49,772 bases of DNA, taken from contig CAIPQK010000154.1 of assembly GCA_903867185.1 (NCBI GenBank), positions 1 to 49,772 of the forward strand. Reading direction: 5' to 3'. Of this stretch, positions 34,596 to 41,867 are shown one piece after another (within the stretch, counting starts at the first letter, position 1; every line of letters begins with the position of its first letter). Under the pieces are notes generated by a model. That model worked only from the letters and a program-made list of their open reading frames with translations, was not told the DNA's origin and did not search any database. This DNA comes from an uncultured Candidatus Nemicrothrix sp. (GTDB lineage: Bacteria; Actinomycetota; Acidimicrobiia; Acidimicrobiales; Acidimicrobilacustridaceae). Made by a program: the position numbers and the translations under genes.

Positions 34596-34730
34596 ATGAA
34601 TCTTCTGTTCGCGCAGGTATGGGCATTTTGGATTGCGCCGGTTCTGGTCGCCTCGGCAATCGGGGTCTTGGCAGTAATGATCGGCCTGTACCTGAAGAAG
34701 GTCGTCGCTCCCCGCTATCCCAAGCGCTGA
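34596..34730 (+). CDS. Small membrane protein (44 aa)
   Basis: It encodes 44 residues, MNLLFAQVWAFWIAP followed by a hydrophobic helix (VLVASAIGVLAVMIGLYL) and a basic tail KKVVAPRYPKR. A single transmembrane helix with a positively charged C-terminus is predicted. Homologues are not recognised. The start is supported by the TAGAAT box. It precedes the metalloprotease gene by 4 bases, so they may be co-transcribed. Confidence 0.65.
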   Translation: MNLLFAQVWAFWIAPVLVASAIGVLAVMIGLYLKKVVAPRYPKR

Positions 34731-34734
34731 GCTT

Positions 34735-35808
34735 GTGGCCGCAGCGGTCGATTGGGGAGTAGCCGAACGGGTTGCGATCCGCACGTCGAAGAAGGATCCC
34801 TTCGCCGCTAGCTATCACTATCAATCGCTGCAACCCGATTTCGATCGTTTAACGGCGATCGCTGAAGAGTTGGTTGCACAAGAAACCGGACTTCGATCAC
34901 TCGCCGGTCCTGCTCGCGCTCGAGTCACCGATCGGCCCGGCTGGATCCGCGCCAACCTCGCGTCGTTTCAACGTTTGCTGGCACCAATGCTCGAAAAGTT
35001 TGGCGATCGCGTTTCCTCGAGTCGCGTTGCACCGCTGACCGCTCGAATTGCTGGTGCCGAACTCGGAGTAGTCCTCGGTTGGATGTCGGCCCGGGTGTTG
35101 GGTCAGTACGACTTACTTGTGATCGAAGAAGAGAATCCGCAGGACCAGGACATCGTTTATTACGTGGGTCCAAACGTGCTTGCGCTTGAGAAGCAGTTTG
35201 CGTTTCCACCGGAAGAGTTCCGCATGTGGCTGGCGTTGCACGAGGTCACACATCGCGCTCAGTTCACCGGAGTTCCTTGGCTCCGAGAACATTTCCTCGG
35301 ACTCGTTCATGAAACAATGAACACCATTGACCCCGACCCGGCTCGCGTGAGCGAGACCGTCGCTCGGGTCACTGCTGCAATTCGTGCTGGGAAGAAACCA
35401 CTGGCCGATGGCGGACTAGTCAATCTGATCGCCAGTCCTGAACAACGCGTAGTGCTCGATCAGGTGAGCGGCATGATGAGTCTTCTCGAAGGACACGGCG
35501 ACATCACGATGGATCGGGCTGGTCACGACCTTGTTCCGAGCGCCGATCGCTTTTCAAAGGTTTTGCGTGAGCGACGCGAATCAGCGCGCGGTATGGCGAA
35601 AGTTTTTCAGCAGTTGATTGGCCTGCAAGCCAAGTTGGCGCAGTATGCCCAAGGAGAAGCGTTCATCACGGAAGTTGAACGCGCGGGCGGCCAACCGTTG
35701 TTGTCTCGTGCATGGGAAGGGCCAGAGAATCTTCCGAGCATCATCGAGATTCGCGAACCGCGTTTGTGGATCGAGCGCATGGCTGCTCCGCTTCCGGTTG
35801 CTGGCTGA
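34735..35808 (+). CDS. Zinc metalloprotease-like protein, DUF2342 family
   Basis: A 357-residue protein with the HExxH-type metal motif LHEVTHRAQF near residue 165, surrounded by the family's usual segments (YVGPNVLALEKQFAFPPEEFRMW before it, DRAGHDLVPSADRF later). The family is actinobacterial, is found beside tilS and hpt, and has been annotated as a zinc-dependent metalloprotease or as associated with F420 biosynthesis; its real substrate is unclear. GTG 34735 follows the small gene closely. Confidence 0.85.
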   Translation: MAAAVDWGVAERVAIRTSKKDPFAASYHYQSLQPDFDRLTAIAEELVAQETGLRSLAGPARARVTDRPGWIRANLASFQRLLAPMLEKFGDRVSSSRVAPLTARIAGAELGVVLGWMSARVLGQYDLLVIEEENPQDQDIVYYVGPNVLALEKQFAFPPEEFRMWLALHEVTHRAQFTGVPWLREHFLGLVHETMNTIDPDPARVSETVARVTAAIRAGKKPLADGGLVNLIASPEQRVVLDQVSGMMSLLEGHGDITMDRAGHDLVPSADRFSKVLRERRESARGMAKVFQQLIGLQAKLAQYAQGEAFITEVERAGGQPLLSRAWEGPENLPSIIEIREPRLWIERMAAPLPVAG

Positions 35809-35823
35809 AATCGATTGGTCGTC

Positions 35824-36717
35824 GTGAGTTCTCTCGCTGAACGTCACGGGGAATTGTTGGCTCGCTGCACATTCCCGCCTGCGGGCTCTCCATTGATCTG
35901 TGGTGTGTCTGGTGGCGCGGACTCGATGGCCCTATTGGTTTTGGCTGTCGCTGCAGGCTGTGATGTCACGGCGGTTCATGTCGATCACGGGTTGCGTCCT
36001 GGCTCGCATGACGAGGCCGATCGTGTCCGAGCGGTTGCCGATGCCCTTGGAGCGTCGTTCAAGTCTGAATCAGTGGTGGTGGAAGCGGGGGCCAACCTTG
36101 AAGCTCGCGCTCGAACTGCTCGCCACGAAGTGCTGGGCCCCGATGCCGCGCTTGGTCACACTGCTGACGACCGGGCCGAAACCATGATCGTGAATTTGTT
36201 ACGCGGTGCGGGCCCTGACGGGCTGGCTTCGATCCGCCCGGGTGTCCGTCATCCGATTTTGGATCTGCGGCGATCGGAAACAGAACGGGTCTGTGAAGTT
36301 GAGGGGATCCAACCGTTCTTTGATCCCAGTAATAGCGATCCGGCGTTCGTGCGCAATCGTGTTCGACACGAAGTACTTCCGTTGCTCGCCGAGATCGCTG
36401 GCCGCGATCCGGTTCCGATTCTTGATCGTCAGGCCGATGTTTTCGCGTCGGTTGCTGATCATTTGCGGTTCGAAGCGACCGCGCTTGACCCAACCGATGC
36501 GCGGACTCTTCGCGATGTACCCGAGGCGATTGCTCGCGTCGCTCTCCGCGAGTGGCTCCGAGAAGGTGCAGAAGAGCGACATCCGCCTGATGCGGCAACG
36601 ATTGATCGCGTCATGGCGGTCGTAAAGGGCCAGGCCACCGCGACCGATGTGGGTGGAAATCGTCGCGTCGAACGAACCGCAGGTCGGTTACGAATCGTGG
36701 CGGCACCGAAAGTCTGA
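35824..36717 (+). CDS. tilS: tRNA(Ile)-lysidine synthase
   Basis: An ATP-dependent enzyme that makes lysidine at position 34 of tRNA-Ile(CAU), allowing it to read AUA. The PP-loop is CGVSGGADSMALL, with VHVDHGLRPGSHDEAD following and GHTADDRAETMIVNLLRG binding the tRNA/ATP. It has 297 residues counted from GTG 35824; TTG 35815 would add three. The C-terminal domain is short compared with E. coli, which is normal in actinobacteria. Confidence 0.93.
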   Translation: MSSLAERHGELLARCTFPPAGSPLICGVSGGADSMALLVLAVAAGCDVTAVHVDHGLRPGSHDEADRVRAVADALGASFKSESVVVEAGANLEARARTARHEVLGPDAALGHTADDRAETMIVNLLRGAGPDGLASIRPGVRHPILDLRRSETERVCEVEGIQPFFDPSNSDPAFVRNRVRHEVLPLLAEIAGRDPVPILDRQADVFASVADHLRFEATALDPTDARTLRDVPEAIARVALREWLREGAEERHPPDAATIDRVMAVVKGQATATDVGGNRRVERTAGRLRIVAAPKV

Positions 36718-36726
36718 GGACTGCAC

Positions 36727-36732
36727 TACATT
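36727..36732 (+). promoter_or_regulatory. -10 box TACATT, leaderless-type
   Basis: The box ends 6 nt before GTG 36739 with no Shine-Dalgarno sequence, suggesting hpt has its own leaderless transcript. Confidence 0.45.
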
Positions 36733-36738
36733 CGCCGC

Positions 36739-37320
36739 GTGACCCAAAGCGCGTCTGGAAATGACCATCCGCATCCCGATGTCGATCCCCATCTCGGCCA
36801 GATCCTCGTTACCCACGAAGCCATTCAGCAACGCATCGTTGAATTGGGCAAAGAGATCACCACCGATTACGCGGGCCGCGCACCATTGTTGATCGCTGTC
36901 CTCAAAGGTGCGGTCATGTTTATGGCCGATATCGCTCGCGCAATCGCGTTGCCCGTCGAACTCGACTTCATGGCGGTGTCTTCCTATGGCACAGCAACGA
37001 AGACCAGTGGCGTGGTGCGGATCGTGAAAGATCTCGACATCGACCTCACTGGGCGCGATGTCATCATCGTCGAGGACATCGTCGACAGTGGCCTGACGCT
37101 GAACTATCTCCGAAAAAATTTGGCGGCACGACACCCCGCCAGCCTCGAGGTCTGTGCCCTTCTGCTCAAAGAAGGCATGCAGAAGGTCGAACCCGATCTT
37201 CGCTACGTGGGTTTCCGACTTCCTGATGAGTTTGTTGTTGGTTATGGCCTTGATGTGGCGGAGCGCTATCGCAATCTCGACGATCTTCGTGTTTTTGTCG
37301 GCCCGGAAAGTGGTCACTGA
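36739..37320 (+). CDS. hpt: Hypoxanthine phosphoribosyltransferase
   Basis: A 193-residue purine salvage enzyme converting hypoxanthine (and guanine) with PRPP to IMP (GMP). The PRPP motif is VIIVEDIVDSGLTL; LIAVLKGAVMFMADIARA and the C-terminal DEFVVGYGLDVAERYRNL are typical. tilS-hpt is a conserved pair, usually followed by ftsH in actinobacteria; ftsH is not here. Confidence 0.96.
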   Translation: MTQSASGNDHPHPDVDPHLGQILVTHEAIQQRIVELGKEITTDYAGRAPLLIAVLKGAVMFMADIARAIALPVELDFMAVSSYGTATKTSGVVRIVKDLDIDLTGRDVIIVEDIVDSGLTLNYLRKNLAARHPASLEVCALLLKEGMQKVEPDLRYVGFRLPDEFVVGYGLDVAERYRNLDDLRVFVGPESGH

Positions 37321-37334
37321 GGTCGTTAAATCCA

Positions 37335-37357
37335 GTGGGAATCAGTACGATTCCCAC
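37335..37357. other. Perfect inverted repeat between hpt and folE
   Basis: A 9-bp perfect palindromic stem (gtgggaatc and gattcccac) with a 5-nt centre (agtac) lies 14 bases after the hpt stop. A short T-containing stretch (tttctgttc) follows about 12 bases on. It may be a terminator for hpt or a repressor-type operator for folE. Confidence 0.55.
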
Positions 37358-37401
37358 ACGAATGAACGTTTCTGTTCTCGTCCCCTCACTAGGAGACCGT
37401 G

Positions 37402-37974
37402 ATGGACCCCGTTGATCTTCCCCGTATTTCAGCTGCCGTAAAAGAAATCCTCATCGCAATTGGCGAGGATCCTGACCGTGATGGCCTCCAGGACACACCC
37501 GATCGCGTTGCGCGCATGTACGCCGAGGTCTTTGCTGGCCTGCGTGACGATCCCCGTAGCCACCTTCAGGTCATGTTCGAAGCGAATCACGACGAGATGG
37601 TCATGGTCCGCGACATCGCACTTACGTCAATGTGCGAACACCACCTGGTTCCGTTCATGGGGAAAGCCCATGTTGCCTATATCCCCGGCACCGACGGCCG
37701 TGTGACTGGTCTTTCAAAAATCGCACGTCTTGTCGACGCCTACGCCAAACGACCACAGGTGCAAGAGCGTCTGACCGCGCAAATTGCCGATGAACTCGAA
37801 GCCACATTGCAACCGCGTGGCGTGCTCGTCGTCATCGAAGCAGAGCACCTGTGCATGTCGATGCGCGGAGTTCGCAAGCCTGGCTCAAGCACAGTGACCT
37901 CAGCAGTTCGTGGATTGTTCCGTGAAAGCGCTGCGACCCGATTTGAAGCGATGCGCTTCATTACTCGCGACTAA
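37402..37974 (+). CDS. folE: GTP cyclohydrolase I
   Basis: A 190-residue enzyme converting GTP to dihydroneopterin triphosphate, the first step of folate synthesis. Zinc and catalytic residues are in [11 protein letters not shown], with the conserved [20 protein letters not shown] helix and the later [11 protein letters not shown] strand. ATG 37402 is chosen over GTG 37399 because the aggag at 37391-37395 is better spaced from it. It starts a folE-folP-x-folB-folK operon. Confidence 0.97.
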   Translation: MDPVDLPRISAAVKEILIAIGEDPDRDGLQDTPDRVARMYAEVFAGLRDDPRSHLQVMFEANHDEMVMVRDIALTSMCEHHLVPFMGKAHVAYIPGTDGRVTGLSKIARLVDAYAKRPQVQERLTAQIADELEATLQPRGVLVVIEAEHLCMSMRGVRKPGSSTVTSAVRGLFRESAATRFEAMRFITRD

Positions 37975-37976
37975 AC

Positions 37977-38798
37977 GTGGCCGACGTCGTTCCTCGGCTC
38001 GGAGTCGGAACTCCGAAAGCAATCCCATTAGTCATGGGGATTGTCAATGTCACTCCCGATTCATTTAGTGATGGTGGGAAGTTTCTCGACCCCGAAGCCG
38101 CGATTGCGCACGGCTTGGCGCTAGTCGATGAAGGCGCTTCCGTCCTTGATATCGGTGGAGAGTCAACTCGACCCGGTGCTGCTCCAGTCGATGTCAAAAT
38201 GGAACTCGCTCGAGTCATTCCCGTCATCGAAGGTCTCGCCGGTCGGTGTCGAATCAGTATCGACACCCGCAAAGCCGAAGTCGCAAGGGCTGCTGTGGCC
38301 GCTGGAGCGACGCTCATCAACGATGTGTCGGCATCACTTTGGCCGGTTGCGGCGGAGCTTGGTGTGGGTTGGATTGCCATGCATATGCAGGGCGAGCCGG
38401 GCACGATGCAAGCCGATCCTCACTACGACGACGTCGTTGCCGAGGTGTGTGCGTTCCTTCGCGAGCGCGCAATGGCCGCTTCAGAGGCCGGAGTAAAAGA
38501 AATTTGGGTCGATCCTGGGTTTGGGTTTGGGAAGACCGATTCGCACAATCTGGCCCTACTCGCGCACCTCGATCGCATCGTTGAAATGGGTTGGCCTGTT
38601 GTCGTAGGGACAAGCAGAAAAGCCATGCTGGGACGGCTCCTTGCGACATCTGACGGTTCCAACGAACTGGTTCCAGCCGACGATCGTCTTGCCGGATCAA
38701 TCGCGACGGAAGTGTGGGCAATGCACGCCGGAGCGAGCATGATTCGCGCTCACGACGTCAGAAGCGCCATCCAAGCGGCCAAAGTCGTGGCAGCATGA
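37977..38798 (+). CDS. folP: Dihydropteroate synthase
   Basis: A 273-residue enzyme joining 4-aminobenzoate to hydroxymethyl-dihydropterin pyrophosphate; it is the sulfonamide target. The signature GIVNVTPDSFSDGG and VDEGASVLDIGGESTRPGA are intact, with the C-terminal DPGFGFGKT and GTSRKAMLG segments. It starts 2 bases after the folE stop, and its stop overlaps the next gene (ATGA). Confidence 0.97.
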   Translation: MADVVPRLGVGTPKAIPLVMGIVNVTPDSFSDGGKFLDPEAAIAHGLALVDEGASVLDIGGESTRPGAAPVDVKMELARVIPVIEGLAGRCRISIDTRKAEVARAAVAAGATLINDVSASLWPVAAELGVGWIAMHMQGEPGTMQADPHYDDVVAEVCAFLRERAMAASEAGVKEIWVDPGFGFGKTDSHNLALLAHLDRIVEMGWPVVVGTSRKAMLGRLLATSDGSNELVPADDRLAGSIATEVWAMHAGASMIRAHDVRSAIQAAKVVAA

Positions 38799-39316
38799 AC
38801 GCCGTGGCCAGCAAAGGGAAATGGGCGCAGGGAATCCGACCCCGCAACTTTCATTGGGTGATCGCTGAGCGACTCGCCCTCTGTGAGCGACCCGGTGGCT
38901 ATGGAGCGAACCATCGAAAGGTTCGTCGCCAAGAGGAAATCATCTGGGTCCGCGAACAGGGATTCACCTGTGTCATCTCGATGATCACGGCTCCGCTCAA
39001 TCTCCACAATTACGACGAGCTCGGTGTCACCTGGCGCCATCGTCCCGTCCCCGAAGACGATCTCGGCCTTTTCGAATCGGCATTCTTCGCGGAATTACGA
39101 ACCTTGCTCGAGCGCGGCGAACGCATCCTTATCCACGCCGAAGAACTCAGTGATCGCGTGTGTGGTCTGATCGCCGGCTACTTGCTCTGGAACGGCCTAG
39201 TCGAGAGCCCGCCGCGCGTTGTTACCGTGATTGAGCAGTTGACGCAGCGCCAACTCGGCCCCATTGGCCGTGAGTTGGTTGCGATTTCACTGACGATCCC
39301 CCCGCCGTCTGCCTGA
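38795..39316 (+). CDS. Tyrosine-phosphatase-like protein with Cys-to-Ala active site
   Basis: A 173-residue soluble protein with a dual-specificity phosphatase-like layout: a CERPGGYG opening, an EIIWVREQGFTCVISM strand-helix, an HRPVPEDDLGLF acid-loop-like turn, and the phosphate-loop position ILIHAEELSDR (His114, Ala115, Arg121). The catalytic Cys of HCx5R is Ala, while His and Arg remain at correct spacing, so it is predicted to be a pseudophosphatase. It is translationally coupled to folP and precedes folB by 16 bases. Its role in the folate operon is unknown. The fold call is inference. Confidence 0.65.
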   Translation: MNAVASKGKWAQGIRPRNFHWVIAERLALCERPGGYGANHRKVRRQEEIIWVREQGFTCVISMITAPLNLHNYDELGVTWRHRPVPEDDLGLFESAFFAELRTLLERGERILIHAEELSDRVCGLIAGYLLWNGLVESPPRVVTVIEQLTQRQLGPIGRELVAISLTIPPPSA

Positions 39317-39332
39317 ACCGGAGCGCTGCCTA

Positions 39333-39698
39333 ATGGCCCCGACTGATCGAATTGAACTTCGCCAACTTGTTGTGACCGGTATTTGTGGCGCGCTTCCCGA
39401 AGAGCGTGAACGAGCACAGCCACTCGAAGTCGACCTCGATGTTGTCGCCGATCTCTCTGCGGCGGGTGCGTCAGACAATCTCGCCGACACCCTCGATTAC
39501 GGAGCGATCACCGCATCAGTCGAGCGCGTGATTCTCAACGGAACGCCGCAGTTACTTGAACACCTCGCCCAGAACATTGCCGATGCTGTGCTCGCCGATT
39601 CCCGGGCATTGTCGGTCACGGTTTCTGTGCGGAAGTTGCGCCCACCAGTGCCTCAGGCTCTGGCCACTTCGGGCGTCACCATCACCCGAGGACGCTGA
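39333..39698 (+). CDS. folB: Dihydroneopterin aldolase
   Basis: A 121-residue enzyme cleaving dihydroneopterin to hydroxymethyl-dihydropterin. The conserved GICGALPEERERAQPLEVD, DTLDYGAI and LEHLAQNIADAV segments match the family. folK starts directly after its stop, with no spacer. Confidence 0.95.
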   Translation: MAPTDRIELRQLVVTGICGALPEERERAQPLEVDLDVVADLSAAGASDNLADTLDYGAITASVERVILNGTPQLLEHLAQNIADAVLADSRALSVTVSVRKLRPPVPQALATSGVTITRGR

Positions 39699-40163
39699 AT
39701 GTCGCGTGCCTTCTTGAGCCTCGGCTCAAATATCGGTGATTCATGGTCGCTTTTGCGTGAAGCGGTGAATTCGCTTGATTCAGTTGTCGCGGTGTCACCG
39801 GTGTATCGCACCGATCCGGTTGGTGGACCAGAGCAAGATCCGTTTCTCAACATTGTGATTGAACTCGATACCGAGTTGAGTGCGCGCGAGTTATTGGGCG
39901 TTTGTCATCGTCTTGAATCAGCGGCCAACCGAGTGCGTACCGTTCGGTGGGGTCCGCGAACGCTTGATGTCGACATCATCTGGATCGACGGCGTCACGAT
40001 TTCCGAACCCGATCTCGAAGTTCCTCATCCGCGAATGCAATCGCGTCGTTTCGTCATGGCGCCGCTTGCCGATCTTGCTCCCGATGTTGCCGGACCTAAT
40101 TGGGCCGACCGGGCCGAGGGTCACGTACATCGCGTCGGACCAATCGACGCCGAACCAGGATGA
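39699..40163 (+). CDS. folK: HPPK, 2-amino-4-hydroxy-6-hydroxymethyldihydropteridine pyrophosphokinase
   Basis: A 154-residue enzyme transferring pyrophosphate from ATP to hydroxymethyl-dihydropterin. It opens with SLGSNIGDSW, has VYRTDPVGGPEQDPFLN and the signature RWGPRTLDVDIIWIDG, and ends with PHPRMQSRRFVMAPLADLAP. Its stop overlaps the DUF2520 gene start (ATGA). Confidence 0.96.
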   Translation: MSRAFLSLGSNIGDSWSLLREAVNSLDSVVAVSPVYRTDPVGGPEQDPFLNIVIELDTELSARELLGVCHRLESAANRVRTVRWGPRTLDVDIIWIDGVTISEPDLEVPHPRMQSRRFVMAPLADLAPDVAGPNWADRAEGHVHRVGPIDAEPG

Positions 40164-40945
40164 CCACGAACAGTTCGGTCCGAATCATTGGGCCGGGCCG
40201 TGCGGGCGGTGCGCTGGCGATTGCCTTGGCACGAGTTGGATGGTCGGTGGTTGCTCCTATTCATCGTGGTGAGTCGCTCTCGGCGGCAGCAAGCGGGGTT
40301 GATCTTTTAGTCATTGCGACTCCAGATGGCGTCATCGCCGAGGTCGCACGCGAGATCACGCCCGATCCAACAACAGTTGTCGTCCATCTTTCTGGTGCGC
40401 TTGGTCTTGAAGCGTTAGCGAATCATCCGCAACGTGCGGCGCTGCACCCTCTGACGTCAATGCCAACTGCGGAAATCGGAGCTGAGCGATTGGTCGGTGG
40501 CGCGTGGTTCGCGATCGATGCGAATACCGAGAGCGCGCTGAATCGCATGGAATCGCTGGTCGCTGGGCTCGGCGGGCGATCGTTCGTCGTAGACGAAGAA
40601 CATCGAGTTGCGTACCACGCAGCGGCAGCAATCGCGTCGAATCACGTCGTTGCATTGCTCGGTTCCGCAGAACGCGTGGCCCGTGCGGCTGGAGTGCCGA
40701 TCGAGGCGTATTTAGAACTCGTTCGGGCAACGATCGACAACATTGAAGATCTTGGAGTTATCGATGCATTGACAGGCCCTGTGGCGCGTGGCGACTGGGA
40801 CACCGTCGCTCGTCATCGAGACGCGATCGATCCTTCCGAACTTGCGTTATATGACGCATTGGTGGATGCAGCTCGTCGCGTGGTGGACTCTCGCCCAACA
40901 CTGAGCGATGTAGTGACTCCACCAATTCCCGGAACGGAAAACTGA
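40160..40945 (+). CDS. Rossmann/DUF2520 protein, candidate ketopantoate reductase
   Basis: A 261-residue protein. An N-terminal NAD(P)-binding Rossmann fold begins IIGPGRAGGALAIALA; LHPLTSMPTAE and a helical DUF2520 C-terminal domain (HRVAYHAAAAIASNHVVALL) follow. The layout is like 6-phosphogluconate dehydrogenase-type reductases. It overlaps panC by one base (TGATG) and no panE or panB is in the window, so a ketopantoate-reductase role is plausible. The function is inference from context. Confidence 0.8.
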   Translation: MTTNSSVRIIGPGRAGGALAIALARVGWSVVAPIHRGESLSAAASGVDLLVIATPDGVIAEVAREITPDPTTVVVHLSGALGLEALANHPQRAALHPLTSMPTAEIGAERLVGGAWFAIDANTESALNRMESLVAGLGGRSFVVDEEHRVAYHAAAAIASNHVVALLGSAERVARAAGVPIEAYLELVRATIDNIEDLGVIDALTGPVARGDWDTVARHRDAIDPSELALYDALVDAARRVVDSRPTLSDVVTPPIPGTEN

Positions 40946-41799
40946 TGCAGGTCCTTTCCACAAAATCAGAGTTTCGTGAGCACCTCGAAACAGTGCGCGC
41001 GCTCGGTCGTACGGTCGGACTCGTTCCAACTATGGGAGCGCTCCATGAAGGCCATCTTTCGCTGCTTCGTGCTGCAGCAAACGATTGCGATGTTGTAGCG
41101 CTCACGATTTTCGTCAATCCGCTTCAGTTCAGTGCAGGTGAAGACCTCGATGCCTACCCGCGTCCGCTAGAGCGTGATCTCGAACTGGCCGAAGCGGCCG
41201 GAGCCGATGTTGTCTTCACGCCAACGACTGACGAGATGTATCCCGAACCGACGCTTACGAATGTTCGTGTCGATCGACTCACTTCCTCAATGGAAGGTGC
41301 GAGTCGTCCTACCCACTTCGATGGTGTCACCACCGTCGTCACGAAGTTGTTCAACATCGCTGGCCCGTGCAGGGCCTATTTCGGCGAGAAAGACTTTCAG
41401 CAGCTCGCGGTTGTTCGCCGAATGGCCGCCGATCTTGATCAGCCGGTGGAAATCGTTGGTTGTCCTATCGTGCGCGAAAACGATGGTTTGGCCATGTCGA
41501 GTCGGAATGTTTATCTGTCGTCAACCGAACGCGAAGCGGCCACGGTGATCAATCGCGCGCTACGTGCGGGGGCGGCCATGATCGAAGCAGGGGAGAGCGA
41601 TCCGTCGGTTATCGAGGCACACATGGCCTCGATCATCGATGCCGAACCGCTCGCCGCCCTCGATTACGCCGTCGTTGTGAACCCTGACTCATTGCTCACT
41701 CCCGATCGACTGGTGAGTGGAACCACGGTGCGGTTGTTGATGGTGGCGCAACTGGGAACGCCGCGACTCCTCGACAACTTGGGCGTCGACGTTCCGTAG
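40945..41799 (+). CDS. panC: Pantoate-beta-alanine ligase
   Basis: A 284-residue ATP-dependent enzyme forming pantothenate. The signature VPTMGALHEGHLSLLRAA (HxGH) and FVNPLQFSAGEDLDAYPR are intact, as are VTKLFNIAGPCRAYFGEKDFQQL and the C-terminal CPIVRENDGLAMSSRN. panD, usually next in actinobacteria, is absent here; nadB follows after 68 bases. Confidence 0.96.
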   Translation: MQVLSTKSEFREHLETVRALGRTVGLVPTMGALHEGHLSLLRAAANDCDVVALTIFVNPLQFSAGEDLDAYPRPLERDLELAEAAGADVVFTPTTDEMYPEPTLTNVRVDRLTSSMEGASRPTHFDGVTTVVTKLFNIAGPCRAYFGEKDFQQLAVVRRMAADLDQPVEIVGCPIVRENDGLAMSSRNVYLSSTEREAATVINRALRAGAAMIEAGESDPSVIEAHMASIIDAEPLAALDYAVVVNPDSLLTPDRLVSGTTVRLLMVAQLGTPRLLDNLGVDVP

Positions 41800-41867
41800 A
41801 TCGGTCGCTTCTCGGTCATCAAGCGGGTATCGCTGCCGCCAAGACGGAGAAATACGGGGCTGATTCT

